From: an uncultured bacterium
Lineage (GTDB): Bacteria; Bacillota_I; Bacilli_A; RFN20; CAG-826
Direction: 5' to 3'
Length of the DNA: 64,000 bases
NCBI GenBank assembly: GCA_949290395.1
Contig: CASERQ010000002.1
Span: 194,727-258,726, forward strand
Part shown: piece after piece, positions 1 to 9,127 of the stretch
Layout: each line of letters starts with the position of its first letter
Numbering within the stretch: position 1 is the first letter of the stretch
Notes under the pieces: model-generated
The model's database searches: none
Seen by the model: only the letters and a program-made list of their open reading frames with translations
Told to the model about the DNA's origin: nothing
Translations under genes and position numbers: made by a program

Positions 1-618
1 TAAAATTCTTAAAATATTTAATTTAAATCTTTCCTTACAATCACCACACATTTCTTCAATGTGTTTTGAAAAATATTCTTTTAATGCAGCTTTGTAATTT
101 TCTCTGCTTTCTTTATCACCTAAAGTGTTAATTTTAAGTTTCAAATTATCAAAACCAAGAACTTTAAGCATTGTATAGCCTAAAGCAATAGTTTCGACAT
201 CTCTTTCAATGGTTGAAGCACCAGCACATTCAACACCGAATTGGTTAAATTGACGGTATCTTCCTTGTTGTGGTCTTTCGTATCTAAAATTAGGACCAAC
301 ATAAAATGCTTTTACTGGATAATCTTGATTCGCAAAAAGTTTAGCATTAACCATACTTCTAATAATTCCAGCGGTCCTTTCAGGTCTTAAAGTTATACTT
401 CTGCCACCTTTGTCTTCGAAAGTGTACATTTCCTTACGAACAATGTCGCTACTATCGCCAACACTTCTGATAAAAAGATCACTATTTTCTAAAACAGGTG
501 TACGGAATTCTTTATATCCATAATTTAAGGCGACATTTGTCATTACTTCTTCGATATAGGAATATCTTTGTGCCTCTGCTTGTATTACATCATGAGTACC
601 TTTTACAATATTAAACAT
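1..618 (-). CDS. hisS: Histidyl-tRNA synthetase, N-terminal part (cut by window edge)
   Basis: Class II aminoacyl-tRNA synthetase that charges tRNA-His. I translated this stretch by hand: 206 residues are visible and the gene runs off the left edge with no stop. The start ATG at 618 has a GAGG ribosome site at about 627-630. The N-terminus (MFNIVKGTHDV) is typical HisRS. Class II motif 2 is seen as FRYERPQQGRYRQF, followed by the HisRS-type stretch QFGVECAG. It lies 63 nt downstream of relA/spoT on the same strand, a common Firmicute arrangement, but appears to have its own extended -10 promoter. Nothing is odd in the visible part. Identification is firm; the C-terminal half is outside the window. 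Confidence 0.95.
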   Translation of the reverse strand, partial: MFNIVKGTHDVIQAEAQRYSYIEEVMTNVALNYGYKEFRTPVLENSDLFIRSVGDSSDIVRKEMYTFEDKGGRSITLRPERTAGIIRSMVNAKLFANQDYPVKAFYVGPNFRYERPQQGRYRQFNQFGVECAGASTIERDVETIALGYTMLKVLGFDNLKLKINTLGDKESRENYKAALKEYFSKHIEEMCGDCKERFKLNILRIL

Positions 619-640
619 ACAAAAACCTCAATTCCTAATA

Positions 641-649
641 ATTATATCA
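641..649 (-). promoter_or_regulatory. Extended -10 promoter of hisS
   Basis: On the minus strand TGATATAAT combines a TG extension with a perfect TATAAT hexamer (641-646). It sits about 23 nt upstream of the hisS ATG, leaving room for the GAGG ribosome site. A weak -35 (TTGAAT) lies about 19 nt further upstream. Inferred from sequence only. Confidence 0.5.
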
Positions 650-681
650 TAATTATTAACTTTTCATTCAAGGATATACGA

Positions 682-2946
682 TTAATGAATTACTCTTTTT
701 ACGTCGTAAATATCCTTTGTGCTTTTTAAAATATCTTCAATGTGTGTTAAAACACTTGCATTACTAATATAAATTTGGGCATAAACACTCACATTATTTG
801 TATCAGCATGCGTTTTCGCTGATAATTCAGTACATTTAATTTTGTTTGAATTGAAAATATTCAAAATATCAGCTACTAAATTTTGTCTATCAAAACATTC
901 AATAACAATATCGACTGGATATGATTTTTGGCTTAAATCATGCTTCCAGTGAACATCTATTAATCTAGATTTTAACCCAAGAACATTAGGGCAATCTGTT
1001 CTGTGGACAGTAATACCATTCCCTTTTGTAACGTAGCCAACAATATTATCGCCTGGGATAGGTGTACAACAATTGCCTAAAGTAATCTTAAACCCAGTTT
1101 CGCCATCTACTGTGACTGGACAGTTATCATCATCAAAATTTTCCTTCTTAAAGAGTTTATTAAAACCTTCTTCCTTTTTCTTAATTCCTAAGAAATCAGC
1201 AATTTGTCCTGGGTTAGGATTATGTGCGCAAACTAGAATAAAAAGGTCATCAATGGTTGATACTTGGTAGTTTTTTAGTACTTTTTCAGTATTTAATAAA
1301 CTAAGCATTTCTCTTTCATCAATGCCTCTATCTTTGAAAAAGTCTTCACAAACTTGTTTACCTTGTCTAATTTTATCTTCACGTAAGAATGATGCATTTT
1401 TCTTTTGCAAGAACTTCTTAATGTGTGATTTAGCGCTCGCAGTTTTGACAATATTGAGCCAGCTTTCATTAGGTCCACTAGATGTTTTTGATGTTCTAAT
1501 TTCAACTACATCACCTGTTTTAAGAACAGTATTTAATGGTACTAGATTGTTATTAACTAAAGCACCGACTGCTGTGTCTCCAACCTTAGTATGAATTTTA
1601 TACGCTAAATCTAATGGCGTAGATCCATTAGGAAGATCGATTACTTTTCCTTTTGGAGTAAAGACATAAACGTTTGCTTCAAAAATATCCTTACTTAAAG
1701 ATTCCATGTATTCAGTTGCACTCTTATCTTGAGTTTCACTGTTAATATGAAGAAAATCCCTAAACCAATGTAATTTTTCTTCAATTTCATGTTGTTCTTG
1801 TTTGGCACTATAATGCGAACCTTCTTTATATCTCCAGTGTGCAGCAACACCAGTTTCAGCAATCTCATCCATTTCTTTGGTTCTAATTTGAACTTCGAAA
1901 ATTTTACCATCACCAGCGATAACTGAAGTATGCAAAGATTGATACATATTAGGTTTAGGCATAGCAATATAATCTTTAAATCTGCCTGGTATAGGCTTAA
2001 AGTTAGCGTGAATTAAACCTAAGATTTCATAACAATTAAGTTCGGTTTCAGTAATAATACGAATAGCTAAAAAGTCATATATTTCATCAAATGTATGCCC
2101 TTTTAAATACATTTTTTTATAAATTGAATAAATGGATTTAATACGCGATTCAATTTCAAACTTAATATTTTTTTCAATCAAAATATCGGCTATTTTCTTT
2201 TTTAAGTTATTAAGCGATCTTGTTCTATTCTTAATTTTTAAATCAAGTTCATCTGCTATTTGATGATATTCGACTGGTTTTTCTATCTCAAGAGAAAGGT
2301 CTTCTAATTGACTTTCTACACGATAAATACCTAATCTATGAGCAATAGGAGCAAAAACCTCTAATGTTTCTTTAGCTAAAGCATGTTGCCTTTCAGGTTT
2401 TAAGGCTTTAACTGTTCTCATGTTATGAAGTCTATCAGCAAGTTTGATGATAATAACACGAACATCTTTTGCCATACCTAAAAAGATCTTTTTATGGTCT
2501 TCTGCGGCAAATTCTTCTTCTGTTCTATGAGATAACTTCAATCTTTGAATCTTTGTTAAAGCATCAACTATACGAGCACAATCTTCGCCAAACATCTTTT
2601 TGATTGTTTCTATTTTTACATCAGTATCTTCAACAACATCATGTAAAAATGCAGCAGCAATTGTAACTGGTCCGCCTTGTAAACTAGCTACAATGTAAGC
2701 TACTTCGATAAGATGTTGTAAATATGGCTCACCGCTTTTTCTAAATATACCATCATGTTTTTCTTTAACAAACATGTAAGCATCCTTGATTAATTTACGA
2801 TCGTTCTCATCATGAATATATGCATAATAAATTTCTTGCACATCTTCAAAGGTGTGCATTGGATAACCACCATTTTGCAAAACTTTATCATCGATACCGG
2901 ATTTAGCTTTAATTATCTCGGCACCTTCTCTTTTAATCTCTTCCAT
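682..2946 (-). CDS. rel: Bifunctional (p)ppGpp synthetase/hydrolase, RelA/SpoT family
   Basis: Cytosolic stringent-response enzyme that makes and degrades (p)ppGpp. Domains in order: HD hydrolase (HDVVEDT near residue 100, so hydrolase residues are kept), synthetase (FKDYIAMPKPNMYQSLHTSV near 310-335), TGS (VYVFTPKGKVIDLP near 410), and a C-terminal ACT domain (final ~75 residues). At 754 aa it has the usual long-RSH length. The ATG at 2946 is preceded by a strong GGAGGGG ribosome site at about 2953-2962. It lies 15 nt after recJ and upstream of hisS, in the secDF-recJ-rel direction. Both catalytic halves look intact. Confidence 0.96.
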   Translation of the reverse strand: MEEIKREGAEIIKAKSGIDDKVLQNGGYPMHTFEDVQEIYYAYIHDENDRKLIKDAYMFVKEKHDGIFRKSGEPYLQHLIEVAYIVASLQGGPVTIAAAFLHDVVEDTDVKIETIKKMFGEDCARIVDALTKIQRLKLSHRTEEEFAAEDHKKIFLGMAKDVRVIIIKLADRLHNMRTVKALKPERQHALAKETLEVFAPIAHRLGIYRVESQLEDLSLEIEKPVEYHQIADELDLKIKNRTRSLNNLKKKIADILIEKNIKFEIESRIKSIYSIYKKMYLKGHTFDEIYDFLAIRIITETELNCYEILGLIHANFKPIPGRFKDYIAMPKPNMYQSLHTSVIAGDGKIFEVQIRTKEMDEIAETGVAAHWRYKEGSHYSAKQEQHEIEEKLHWFRDFLHINSETQDKSATEYMESLSKDIFEANVYVFTPKGKVIDLPNGSTPLDLAYKIHTKVGDTAVGALVNNNLVPLNTVLKTGDVVEIRTSKTSSGPNESWLNIVKTASAKSHIKKFLQKKNASFLREDKIRQGKQVCEDFFKDRGIDEREMLSLLNTEKVLKNYQVSTIDDLFILVCAHNPNPGQIADFLGIKKKEEGFNKLFKKENFDDDNCPVTVDGETGFKITLGNCCTPIPGDNIVGYVTKGNGITVHRTDCPNVLGLKSRLIDVHWKHDLSQKSYPVDIVIECFDRQNLVADILNIFNSNKIKCTELSAKTHADTNNVSVYAQIYISNASVLTHIEDILKSTKDIYDVKRVIH

Positions 2947-2961
2947 TTGGCCATCCCCTCC

Positions 2962-4518
2962 TCAATATACGATTTCGAAGTCGTTAACTATCAATTGTAC
3001 AGTTTTGATGCCTTTAAATATGTTTAAGTTTAAATAGCCATATACATCTACAAATGATCCCTCTAAAATTTTAGGATCAAAGTTAAATATACATATGCTT
3101 GCTTCATGATTAAATCTATACAATATATGCTTATTATAAACGAAATTTTTAATCTCATTGACATTGAGACCACTAATTTTAATTTTAGGTTTCTTTCTAC
3201 CCTCTCCAAAAGGAGCAAATTGATGATAAATCTCGTAATTTTTTAATGTTAAATCTTCAGTAGATATCTCAATAAAATCTTCATCAATTTCTATTTTTAA
3301 ATCTTTTGTTGATTCAACAATACTTTCTTTAAAATCTTTTAAATTTGATTTTTTAATAGTAAAACCGCCTGCATTTTTATGTCCGCCATAAGCTTCTAAC
3401 AAATTAGCATTTTTTTCTAAAATTGAAGAAATATCATAATTTCCTAAGCTTCTTGCACTCCCTTTAAGAATGCTTGAATCAACTTCATTTTTTGAAAAAA
3501 CAAAAGATGGTTTAGCGTAAGAATTTAAAAGCTTATTAGCAATCAAACCACCAATACCTTCGTTTTCTTTATTTTCATAAAATACGCAGTTATTAGAATT
3601 TTCTATTAACGAAAGATTTAAGTTGTTAACTAAAAATCTTCTTTTCTCATTCACTTGATTAATCCATAAAGATAATCTGTTTAATACTTTTAAGTCGCTT
3701 GTTACAAAATATTTAACTATCGAGAATCGAGTATCATCATTTAACAAACGACAAATAGCATTAATTTTCGGAATAACAGTCATTGAAAGATCATCTTCGT
3801 TAATCTCTTGTTCATTCCCTTTTAATAAAACGAAAATTTGTTCATATCTTTTTTCGTTAATAATTTTAATTGCTTCTTTTACAAGTGTTCTATTATAAGA
3901 AAGTAATGGCATCGCATCACTTAAAATAGATAACGCACATAAACTTAATAAATAATAATTAATCTTACCTAAATAAAATAATGAAAAATAGAAAGTTACT
4001 TCTCCAGCAGAAATATTATATTCGCCAAAATTATCTACTTCAGGATGCATTATAAATTTTGCTTTTGGTAATTCCTCTGTTACTTTATGATGATCAAAAA
4101 TAACAACTTCCATACCTAGCGAATTTGCTAAATCAATTGCTTCGTGTGTTTTTACTCCATTATCAACACAAACTATTATATTGTAACCAAGTTCATGGAA
4201 TTTCTTTACGTTTTTAGGTGTAAGTCCATAGCCGTCGTATTCTCGACTTGGAATGTAATATCCTGGAGTATAATCATCAGTTTTTAAAGTAAGATAAAGG
4301 ATGGAGGTAGACATAATTCCATCACAATCATAATCTCCATAAATTAATATTTTCTTTTTAGACAAAATAGCTTCTTTTAAACAAGAAGCTATTTGATTAC
4401 CATACTTAAATATTTCTTTTTTTGGAAGCGAAGATAAATCGTCTTCGTTTTCTTTAATGATATCTTCGTATGTTAAATTGTAATATTTTAATAATTTTTC
4501 TAAGAAAGAATTAACCAT
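2962..4518 (-). CDS. recJ: Single-strand DNA 5'-3' exonuclease RecJ (DHH family)
   Basis: DHH-family phosphoesterase that degrades ssDNA 5'-3' in recombination and mismatch repair. Visible motifs are GDYDCDG near residue 60 (motif I), VDNG, DHHKVTEELP near 140 (motif III), DAMPL, and the DHHA1 signature GGHKNAGGF near 380. At 518 aa it is short for the family (many are 560-780 aa), the shortage being at the C-terminus. It starts 19 nt after the secDF stop with no clear ribosome site, so translation may depend on coupling to secDF. Confidence in the family is high. Assignment to RecJ rather than another DHH nuclease rests on the DYDCDG and GGH motifs. Confidence 0.88.
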   Translation of the reverse strand: MVNSFLEKLLKYYNLTYEDIIKENEDDLSSLPKKEIFKYGNQIASCLKEAILSKKKILIYGDYDCDGIMSTSILYLTLKTDDYTPGYYIPSREYDGYGLTPKNVKKFHELGYNIIVCVDNGVKTHEAIDLANSLGMEVVIFDHHKVTEELPKAKFIMHPEVDNFGEYNISAGEVTFYFSLFYLGKINYYLLSLCALSILSDAMPLLSYNRTLVKEAIKIINEKRYEQIFVLLKGNEQEINEDDLSMTVIPKINAICRLLNDDTRFSIVKYFVTSDLKVLNRLSLWINQVNEKRRFLVNNLNLSLIENSNNCVFYENKENEGIGGLIANKLLNSYAKPSFVFSKNEVDSSILKGSARSLGNYDISSILEKNANLLEAYGGHKNAGGFTIKKSNLKDFKESIVESTKDLKIEIDEDFIEISTEDLTLKNYEIYHQFAPFGEGRKKPKIKISGLNVNEIKNFVYNKHILYRFNHEASICIFNFDPKILEGSFVDVYGYLNLNIFKGIKTVQLIVNDFEIVY

Positions 4519-4537
4519 AAACCAAAAGATTTAATTA

Positions 4538-7474
4538 TTAATCGTTAATTCCAATAAATATTGCCTCTTGAGGTCCTTCGTCGTTATCTCTAGTTTTGTT
4601 CTTTTTCTTAGACTTAGTAGCTTCTCTTCTTTGTTCAAGAGAACCTTTAACTTTATCAAAAGCTTTAACAAATGCAATTTGTAATGGCAATTCTAATGCT
4701 TTGATAAAGATAACAAGTAAGAATATTCCAACTAAGATTAAGATTAAGGTATAAGAATCAAATGCAGGTGTAAAGAAGAATGAAAGAACAATAAATGCGA
4801 TAAACATCATGTTAATTACAACATAGTTATAAATTGAATTACCTGAATAATCGTAAAGTTCTTCTCTTGCAACAAGATCTTTAATCTCATGCTTATTGTC
4901 AAGATAAGCAAGTCTTTCGTTTGTAAAGAAGATATCGAAGATTAAGTAAACAAGTAATGTTAAAAGTAATAAACCTAAAGTAATTTCACTTGGGAATGGT
5001 CCTCTAAGTAAAGAGAAGATTCCAACAACGATTGTTAAGCTTGATGCGCCAACAAGTAAGGATGTAACTGCTTTTGAAGGTCCAAATCTTAATAAGAAAT
5101 AAGCAAAGATAATCGCTACAGAAATTGAACTTGCAATTGCAATATACATATTAATTAAGTCATCAGTATAGTCATATGCAGAGGATAAACTGACATTATA
5201 ATTTTCACCAATATTACTTTGAATTGCTGTTGTAATAACATCAGCAAGATTTAATGGGGTGCTGATATTTTGACCATCAAAGTAATAGTAAACAGTATCA
5301 TTTTCACTTGCTGCGTCGTAAACTCTTCCAAGATCAATAATGAAGTAATATTCTCTATTTGTAATTGGTGAAGTTTCACCACTTAAATATTCATAATAGA
5401 ATGCGTTAACATCCATTTCTCCACTAAAAACAGGTGCTTCATGTGTTTCATCGGCATAAATTTCGCTAAATGCTGTTTGAATTCCAACAATTGTACCATT
5501 TAAGTTATAGTCGTCATTTGCATTTCTTAAAACATAACTGACTGTAATTTTTGAATTTGTTTCATTACTTCCAGAATTATAAATGTCACCATTCATAACT
5601 TGGAAAGTTGTAATTCCAACAATACTTGCAAGGAGTAATATTCCAGCAATAATTCCAGTTACTTTGAAAGTATTCTTAGAACTTCTTTTCTTAAATGCAT
5701 CAAAGTAAGTTGGCTTTTCACCTTTTGAGAGATCTGGAACCATCTTCTTCTCAATTCCAAATAATTTAATATGATCGCTTGCAAATTGAGAGTTATAAAG
5801 TAACCAGTTAACAGCTCTAAAGACAATTCCAATTGTAAGCACACTAATTAAAGTGCCAATTAAAAGTACGCCACCAAATGAACTTGTATATGAATTAGGA
5901 ATAAGATAAGCAACTAAAGCAATAATTGCTCCTACAACTGTAAAGTCTAATAAGTTAAGTAAAGTCTTTTTATTTGCATCTTGATAAGCTTTTTTAAGAT
6001 TTTTACCTAAATATAAGTCTTCTTTTGCTCTATGCAACCAGAGTGTTGTTCCTAAAATTGATAAGGCAGCAACAGCAAATAAACCTAAAATTGTTCCTAA
6101 GTTGAATTGGTTACCTAAGAAACCGAATAAGTAAGTTGCGCTTACTAAATTAACACCAGTGACAACAAGAGATAATAATCCTGGTAAACCATAATTTAAT
6201 AAAAGGAATAAAGAAACAATAACAACTGCGATAATTGTACAAATTAAAACTGTAGATAATTCAACACTCCCTGCTCTCTTAATATATTCGACGAAAGGCG
6301 AAACTAAGTTTGAACCCTCATCGACTTGAGATTGGTTAATTAAAGTAACATTGTACTTAAGGTCACTAGAATTAAATCTTTCAGCAAATAAATTTGCTTT
6401 TTTATAAGCTAATCTTTCATCTGCTTCTGTTGAGTTATAAACTTGATAAGATGTTGTAACATCAAGCCCTGTATCGCCATTAATTGCACTTAAATTGTAA
6501 TTCCCAAAATATAAATATTCATAAGTTGCTGCTTCTTGATCAGTAGAACTTAAACTTGCATCGTAATCCCAATAGAAACTTTGAGGATTTGTTACATCAA
6601 AATAAGTAATGACATAATTATGGAAATTATCATCAGTGATATTTCCATTTTCGTTATCTAATAAGTTTTGTAAATTTAAACCATTAAGCCAGTTATTAAC
6701 AAGGAAAACAACATTATTTGGATCAATCTTTGTATTTTCTTCAGTAGTTCCATCACCACTTGTATCACCTGTTGTTGTGTCACCGGTAGTTGTGTCGGTT
6801 TCTACATCATCAACACGTGAAACCTTATTACCATCTTTAAAATAAGCAGCATTACTTGCTGTTGAACTATCAGAAGATGATTCTTCATTACTTGCATTAA
6901 TTCCATCAACCATTTCTTTAAACGAACTTGGGTTAGCAAGTTGAACGACAACATATGGATAGCCATCTCTATATTGAACAGTCGCACTATCTTCGACGAA
7001 TAATCTAGTAGCTTCTGTGGAAGTATTATTGTTATAAACGTCATCAATGCTATAACCAAGGTTATATTCTTCTGCTGCATCTTTAATCATGAAAGAATTT
7101 GAGAAAGTTAAATACGAAACAATATCATCATAAGCACGATCATTATCTTTAAAAGTTAAAGCAAAAGTATTGTTAGAATAGCTCTCAAGTTCATAACTAG
7201 AAATTTCAGCAAGACTTAATCTTTCTTTGAAAATATTAGTAACTTCTTCCATTGGAGTTTCGCCATTGGCGTTTTGGATATTATCCATGGAATTTTCACC
7301 AGTTCCACCAGAAAAATCAGCATCTAATTGTTTTTCAGAGATTTTAAAAACAAATCTATTTGATGATGTAAAATCACCATCACCATTAATTGAGAGTAAC
7401 GAAGGAACAAATCCAACTAGTACTCCTGTTAAAATTGCTAATGAAATTGATAAATATCCAACAAATCTTTTCAT
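4538..7474 (-). CDS. secDF: Fused protein-export membrane protein SecDF
   Basis: Proton-driven accessory of the Sec translocon; SecD and SecF are fused in one 978-aa chain. An N-terminal membrane segment (residues about 5-28) is followed by a very long extracytoplasmic domain, then the SecD membrane bundle (about 400-560), a second extracytoplasmic domain (about 615-770) and the SecF bundle (about 770-945) with a basic tail. It is longer than typical SecDF (~740 aa) because the first external domain is enlarged and holds a Thr/Gly/Asp-rich repeat (TTTGDTTTGDTSGDG, about residues 230-245). The ATG at 7474 follows an AGAGGT ribosome site. It leads a unit with recJ and rel. Confidence 0.92.
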   Translation of the reverse strand: MKRFVGYLSISLAILTGVLVGFVPSLLSINGDGDFTSSNRFVFKISEKQLDADFSGGTGENSMDNIQNANGETPMEEVTNIFKERLSLAEISSYELESYSNNTFALTFKDNDRAYDDIVSYLTFSNSFMIKDAAEEYNLGYSIDDVYNNNTSTEATRLFVEDSATVQYRDGYPYVVVQLANPSSFKEMVDGINASNEESSSDSSTASNAAYFKDGNKVSRVDDVETDTTTGDTTTGDTSGDGTTEENTKIDPNNVVFLVNNWLNGLNLQNLLDNENGNITDDNFHNYVITYFDVTNPQSFYWDYDASLSSTDQEAATYEYLYFGNYNLSAINGDTGLDVTTSYQVYNSTEADERLAYKKANLFAERFNSSDLKYNVTLINQSQVDEGSNLVSPFVEYIKRAGSVELSTVLICTIIAVVIVSLFLLLNYGLPGLLSLVVTGVNLVSATYLFGFLGNQFNLGTILGLFAVAALSILGTTLWLHRAKEDLYLGKNLKKAYQDANKKTLLNLLDFTVVGAIIALVAYLIPNSYTSSFGGVLLIGTLISVLTIGIVFRAVNWLLYNSQFASDHIKLFGIEKKMVPDLSKGEKPTYFDAFKKRSSKNTFKVTGIIAGILLLASIVGITTFQVMNGDIYNSGSNETNSKITVSYVLRNANDDYNLNGTIVGIQTAFSEIYADETHEAPVFSGEMDVNAFYYEYLSGETSPITNREYYFIIDLGRVYDAASENDTVYYYFDGQNISTPLNLADVITTAIQSNIGENYNVSLSSAYDYTDDLINMYIAIASSISVAIIFAYFLLRFGPSKAVTSLLVGASSLTIVVGIFSLLRGPFPSEITLGLLLLTLLVYLIFDIFFTNERLAYLDNKHEIKDLVAREELYDYSGNSIYNYVVINMMFIAFIVLSFFFTPAFDSYTLILILVGIFLLVIFIKALELPLQIAFVKAFDKVKGSLEQRREATKSKKKNKTRDNDEGPQEAIFIGIND

Positions 7475-7523
7475 AGTATACGTACCTCTTATTTATAAAT
7501 TACATTTATAAATGCACTAGTTA

Positions 7524-7552
7524 ATGATACACCATAAGAGAATAAAAGACAA
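7524..7552 (-). promoter_or_regulatory. Promoter of secDF
   Basis: On the minus strand TTGTCT (7547-7552) and TATCAT (7524-7529) are separated by 17 nt, a sigma-A spacing. The start codon lies about 49 nt downstream after an AGAGGT ribosome site. It falls in the 127-nt gap behind ruvB. Confidence 0.5.
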
Positions 7553-7601
7553 AAAGAAATTTGGTCTTAAAAACTTGCCTTTGTCGCTACTATTTTTCAA
7601 G

Positions 7602-8567
7602 CTATTCTCGGATATGCTTATAGTAAAATTCTTGCCCTTTTTTAGTTAGCAATCTACCTCTTCTTGTTCTTGAAATCATACCTATCTTAACAAGATAAGG
7701 TTCATAATTTTCTTTAATATTTATGACATTTTCATTAAGGACACTAGCTAGTGATTCAAGGCTTACAGGTTCGCTTTGAAACACCTCATAAAGTGTTTTG
7801 ATGATCTTTCTATCAAAGCTAGTCAACCCATATTCATCAATTTTGATAAAAGTAAAAAATTCTTTTAAAAATTCAAGATTTGCGGAGTTTTTGTTTTTAA
7901 ATAACGCAAAATCTATTAATCTCTTAAGTAAATTATTTAAAGTTCTTGGATTATTTTTTACATGGTTTACAAAAAATAAAATAGTTTCATCATTTTCAAA
8001 AACTAAACCTAATTTTTTTGCGTTTAAGCGCGCTATCCCCATTAGATCTTCTGATGTATAATTTTCAAAATGAAATTTAATTACAAAGCGGTCTCTTAAA
8101 GGAACAGAAAGATAACCATCTAAAGTTGTTGCACCAATTAACGTAAATCTAGGTAACTTAACACTTATAACTTTTGTTTTTTCTTCGCTTTTATAACTTA
8201 AATTAATAATGAAATCGTCCATTACAGAATATAAAATTTCTTCGATTTTTTTATCTAATCGGTGAATTTCATCGATAAAGAAGATTTCGCCTTGTTTAAT
8301 TGAAGCTAAAATTTCAACTAGATCTTGAACCGTTTGAATCATTGGTGCATTGATAACTTTAATATCGCTTTTCATTTCTTGAGAAATTACATAACTTAAA
8401 CTTGTTTTACCAGTTCCACTTGGACCAATTAAAAGTATATGATCTAAGCTTCTTTTCTGTTTTCTTGCGCTAAAAATATAAACCATTAATTCGTTAACAA
8501 TTTGTTTTTGTCCAAAAAAATCATTGAACGACTTAGGTCTTACAATCGATAATAATTCGTTATTCAT
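7602..8567 (-). CDS. ruvB: Holliday junction branch-migration ATPase RuvB
   Basis: AAA+ motor that drives Holliday junction migration with RuvA. Walker A is GPSGTGKTSL near residue 50, Walker B is FFIDEIHRL near 97-105, and sensor 1 is GATT near 146. A C-terminal winged helix ends in GRLLTKKGQEFY. At 321 aa it is slightly shorter than usual (~334). It overlaps the ruvA stop by 8 nt, implying translational coupling. It is last in the rplU-prp-rpmA-obg-ruvA-ruvB series. Confidence 0.96.
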   Translation of the reverse strand: MNNELLSIVRPKSFNDFFGQKQIVNELMVYIFSARKQKRSLDHILLIGPSGTGKTSLSYVISQEMKSDIKVINAPMIQTVQDLVEILASIKQGEIFFIDEIHRLDKKIEEILYSVMDDFIINLSYKSEEKTKVISVKLPRFTLIGATTLDGYLSVPLRDRFVIKFHFENYTSEDLMGIARLNAKKLGLVFENDETILFFVNHVKNNPRTLNNLLKRLIDFALFKNKNSANLEFLKEFFTFIKIDEYGLTSFDRKIIKTLYEVFQSEPVSLESLASVLNENVINIKENYEPYLVKIGMISRTRRGRLLTKKGQEFYYKHIRE

Positions 8568-9111
8568 TTTTAAGTACCACTATCGCTTCTTTAATGGCTT
8601 CACTATCATCAAGTCCATCTTTTAAGTCATTTAAAACTTTAAAAACTTTTTGAGTGTCATACCCTAAGTTTGATAGCACTTCAAAAACTTTTGGATATTT
8701 ATAATCATAAGTTTCGATATTAAAAACTTTATTTTTAAGCTCATAATAAACTCTATCGGCTTTAACGCCTATCACACTTATCTTTTTTAAAGCATTGATA
8801 TCTTTGTTTTTAATAAGAGAAATTAGACCTTGGCTTGTAACTTTCTTTAAGATATTTTGAGCAGTTTTTGGTCCTATTCCGCTAATTTTTATGAGTTCAG
8901 AAAACACATATCTATCAACCTGGGTTTCAAAACCATATAAAAGAGCTTCCTCTTCTTTTAAAAATAAATGAGTATAAATTTTATATTCTTTTCCTATTTC
9001 ATATTTTTCATCATTAATAACACAAATAGAAAAGCCTAATTTAAGTTCGTTTAAAAGAGTGATTATATTATCTTTTTTATAATCAACTTTACCAATAATA
9101 AAATCAAACAA
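8560..9111 (-). CDS. ruvA: Holliday junction DNA helicase subunit RuvA
   Basis: Tetrameric junction-binding subunit of RuvAB. It has an N-terminal OB fold (MFDFIIGKVDY), helix-hairpin-helix motifs (ISGIGPKTAQNIL near 76-88 and a second near 108-118), and a C-terminal RuvB-contact domain. At 183 aa it is a little under the usual ~200. The start codon is TTG at 9111 with no Shine-Dalgarno, 16 nt after obg. I kept it because the N-terminus aligns with the family start and no ATG is nearby. It overlaps ruvB by 8 nt. Confidence 0.92.
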   Translation of the reverse strand: MFDFIIGKVDYKKDNIITLLNELKLGFSICVINDEKYEIGKEYKIYTHLFLKEEEALLYGFETQVDRYVFSELIKISGIGPKTAQNILKKVTSQGLISLIKNKDINALKKISVIGVKADRVYYELKNKVFNIETYDYKYPKVFEVLSNLGYDTQKVFKVLNDLKDGLDDSEAIKEAIVVLKNE

Positions 9112-9127
9112 TTTAAGTTATATGGAA

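Noticed and set aside
1293..1967. Several 60-100 codon frames opposite or within relA, secDF, valS and other large genes
   Set aside because: They lie entirely inside well-identified genes in other frames, with no ribosome sites and atypical composition.
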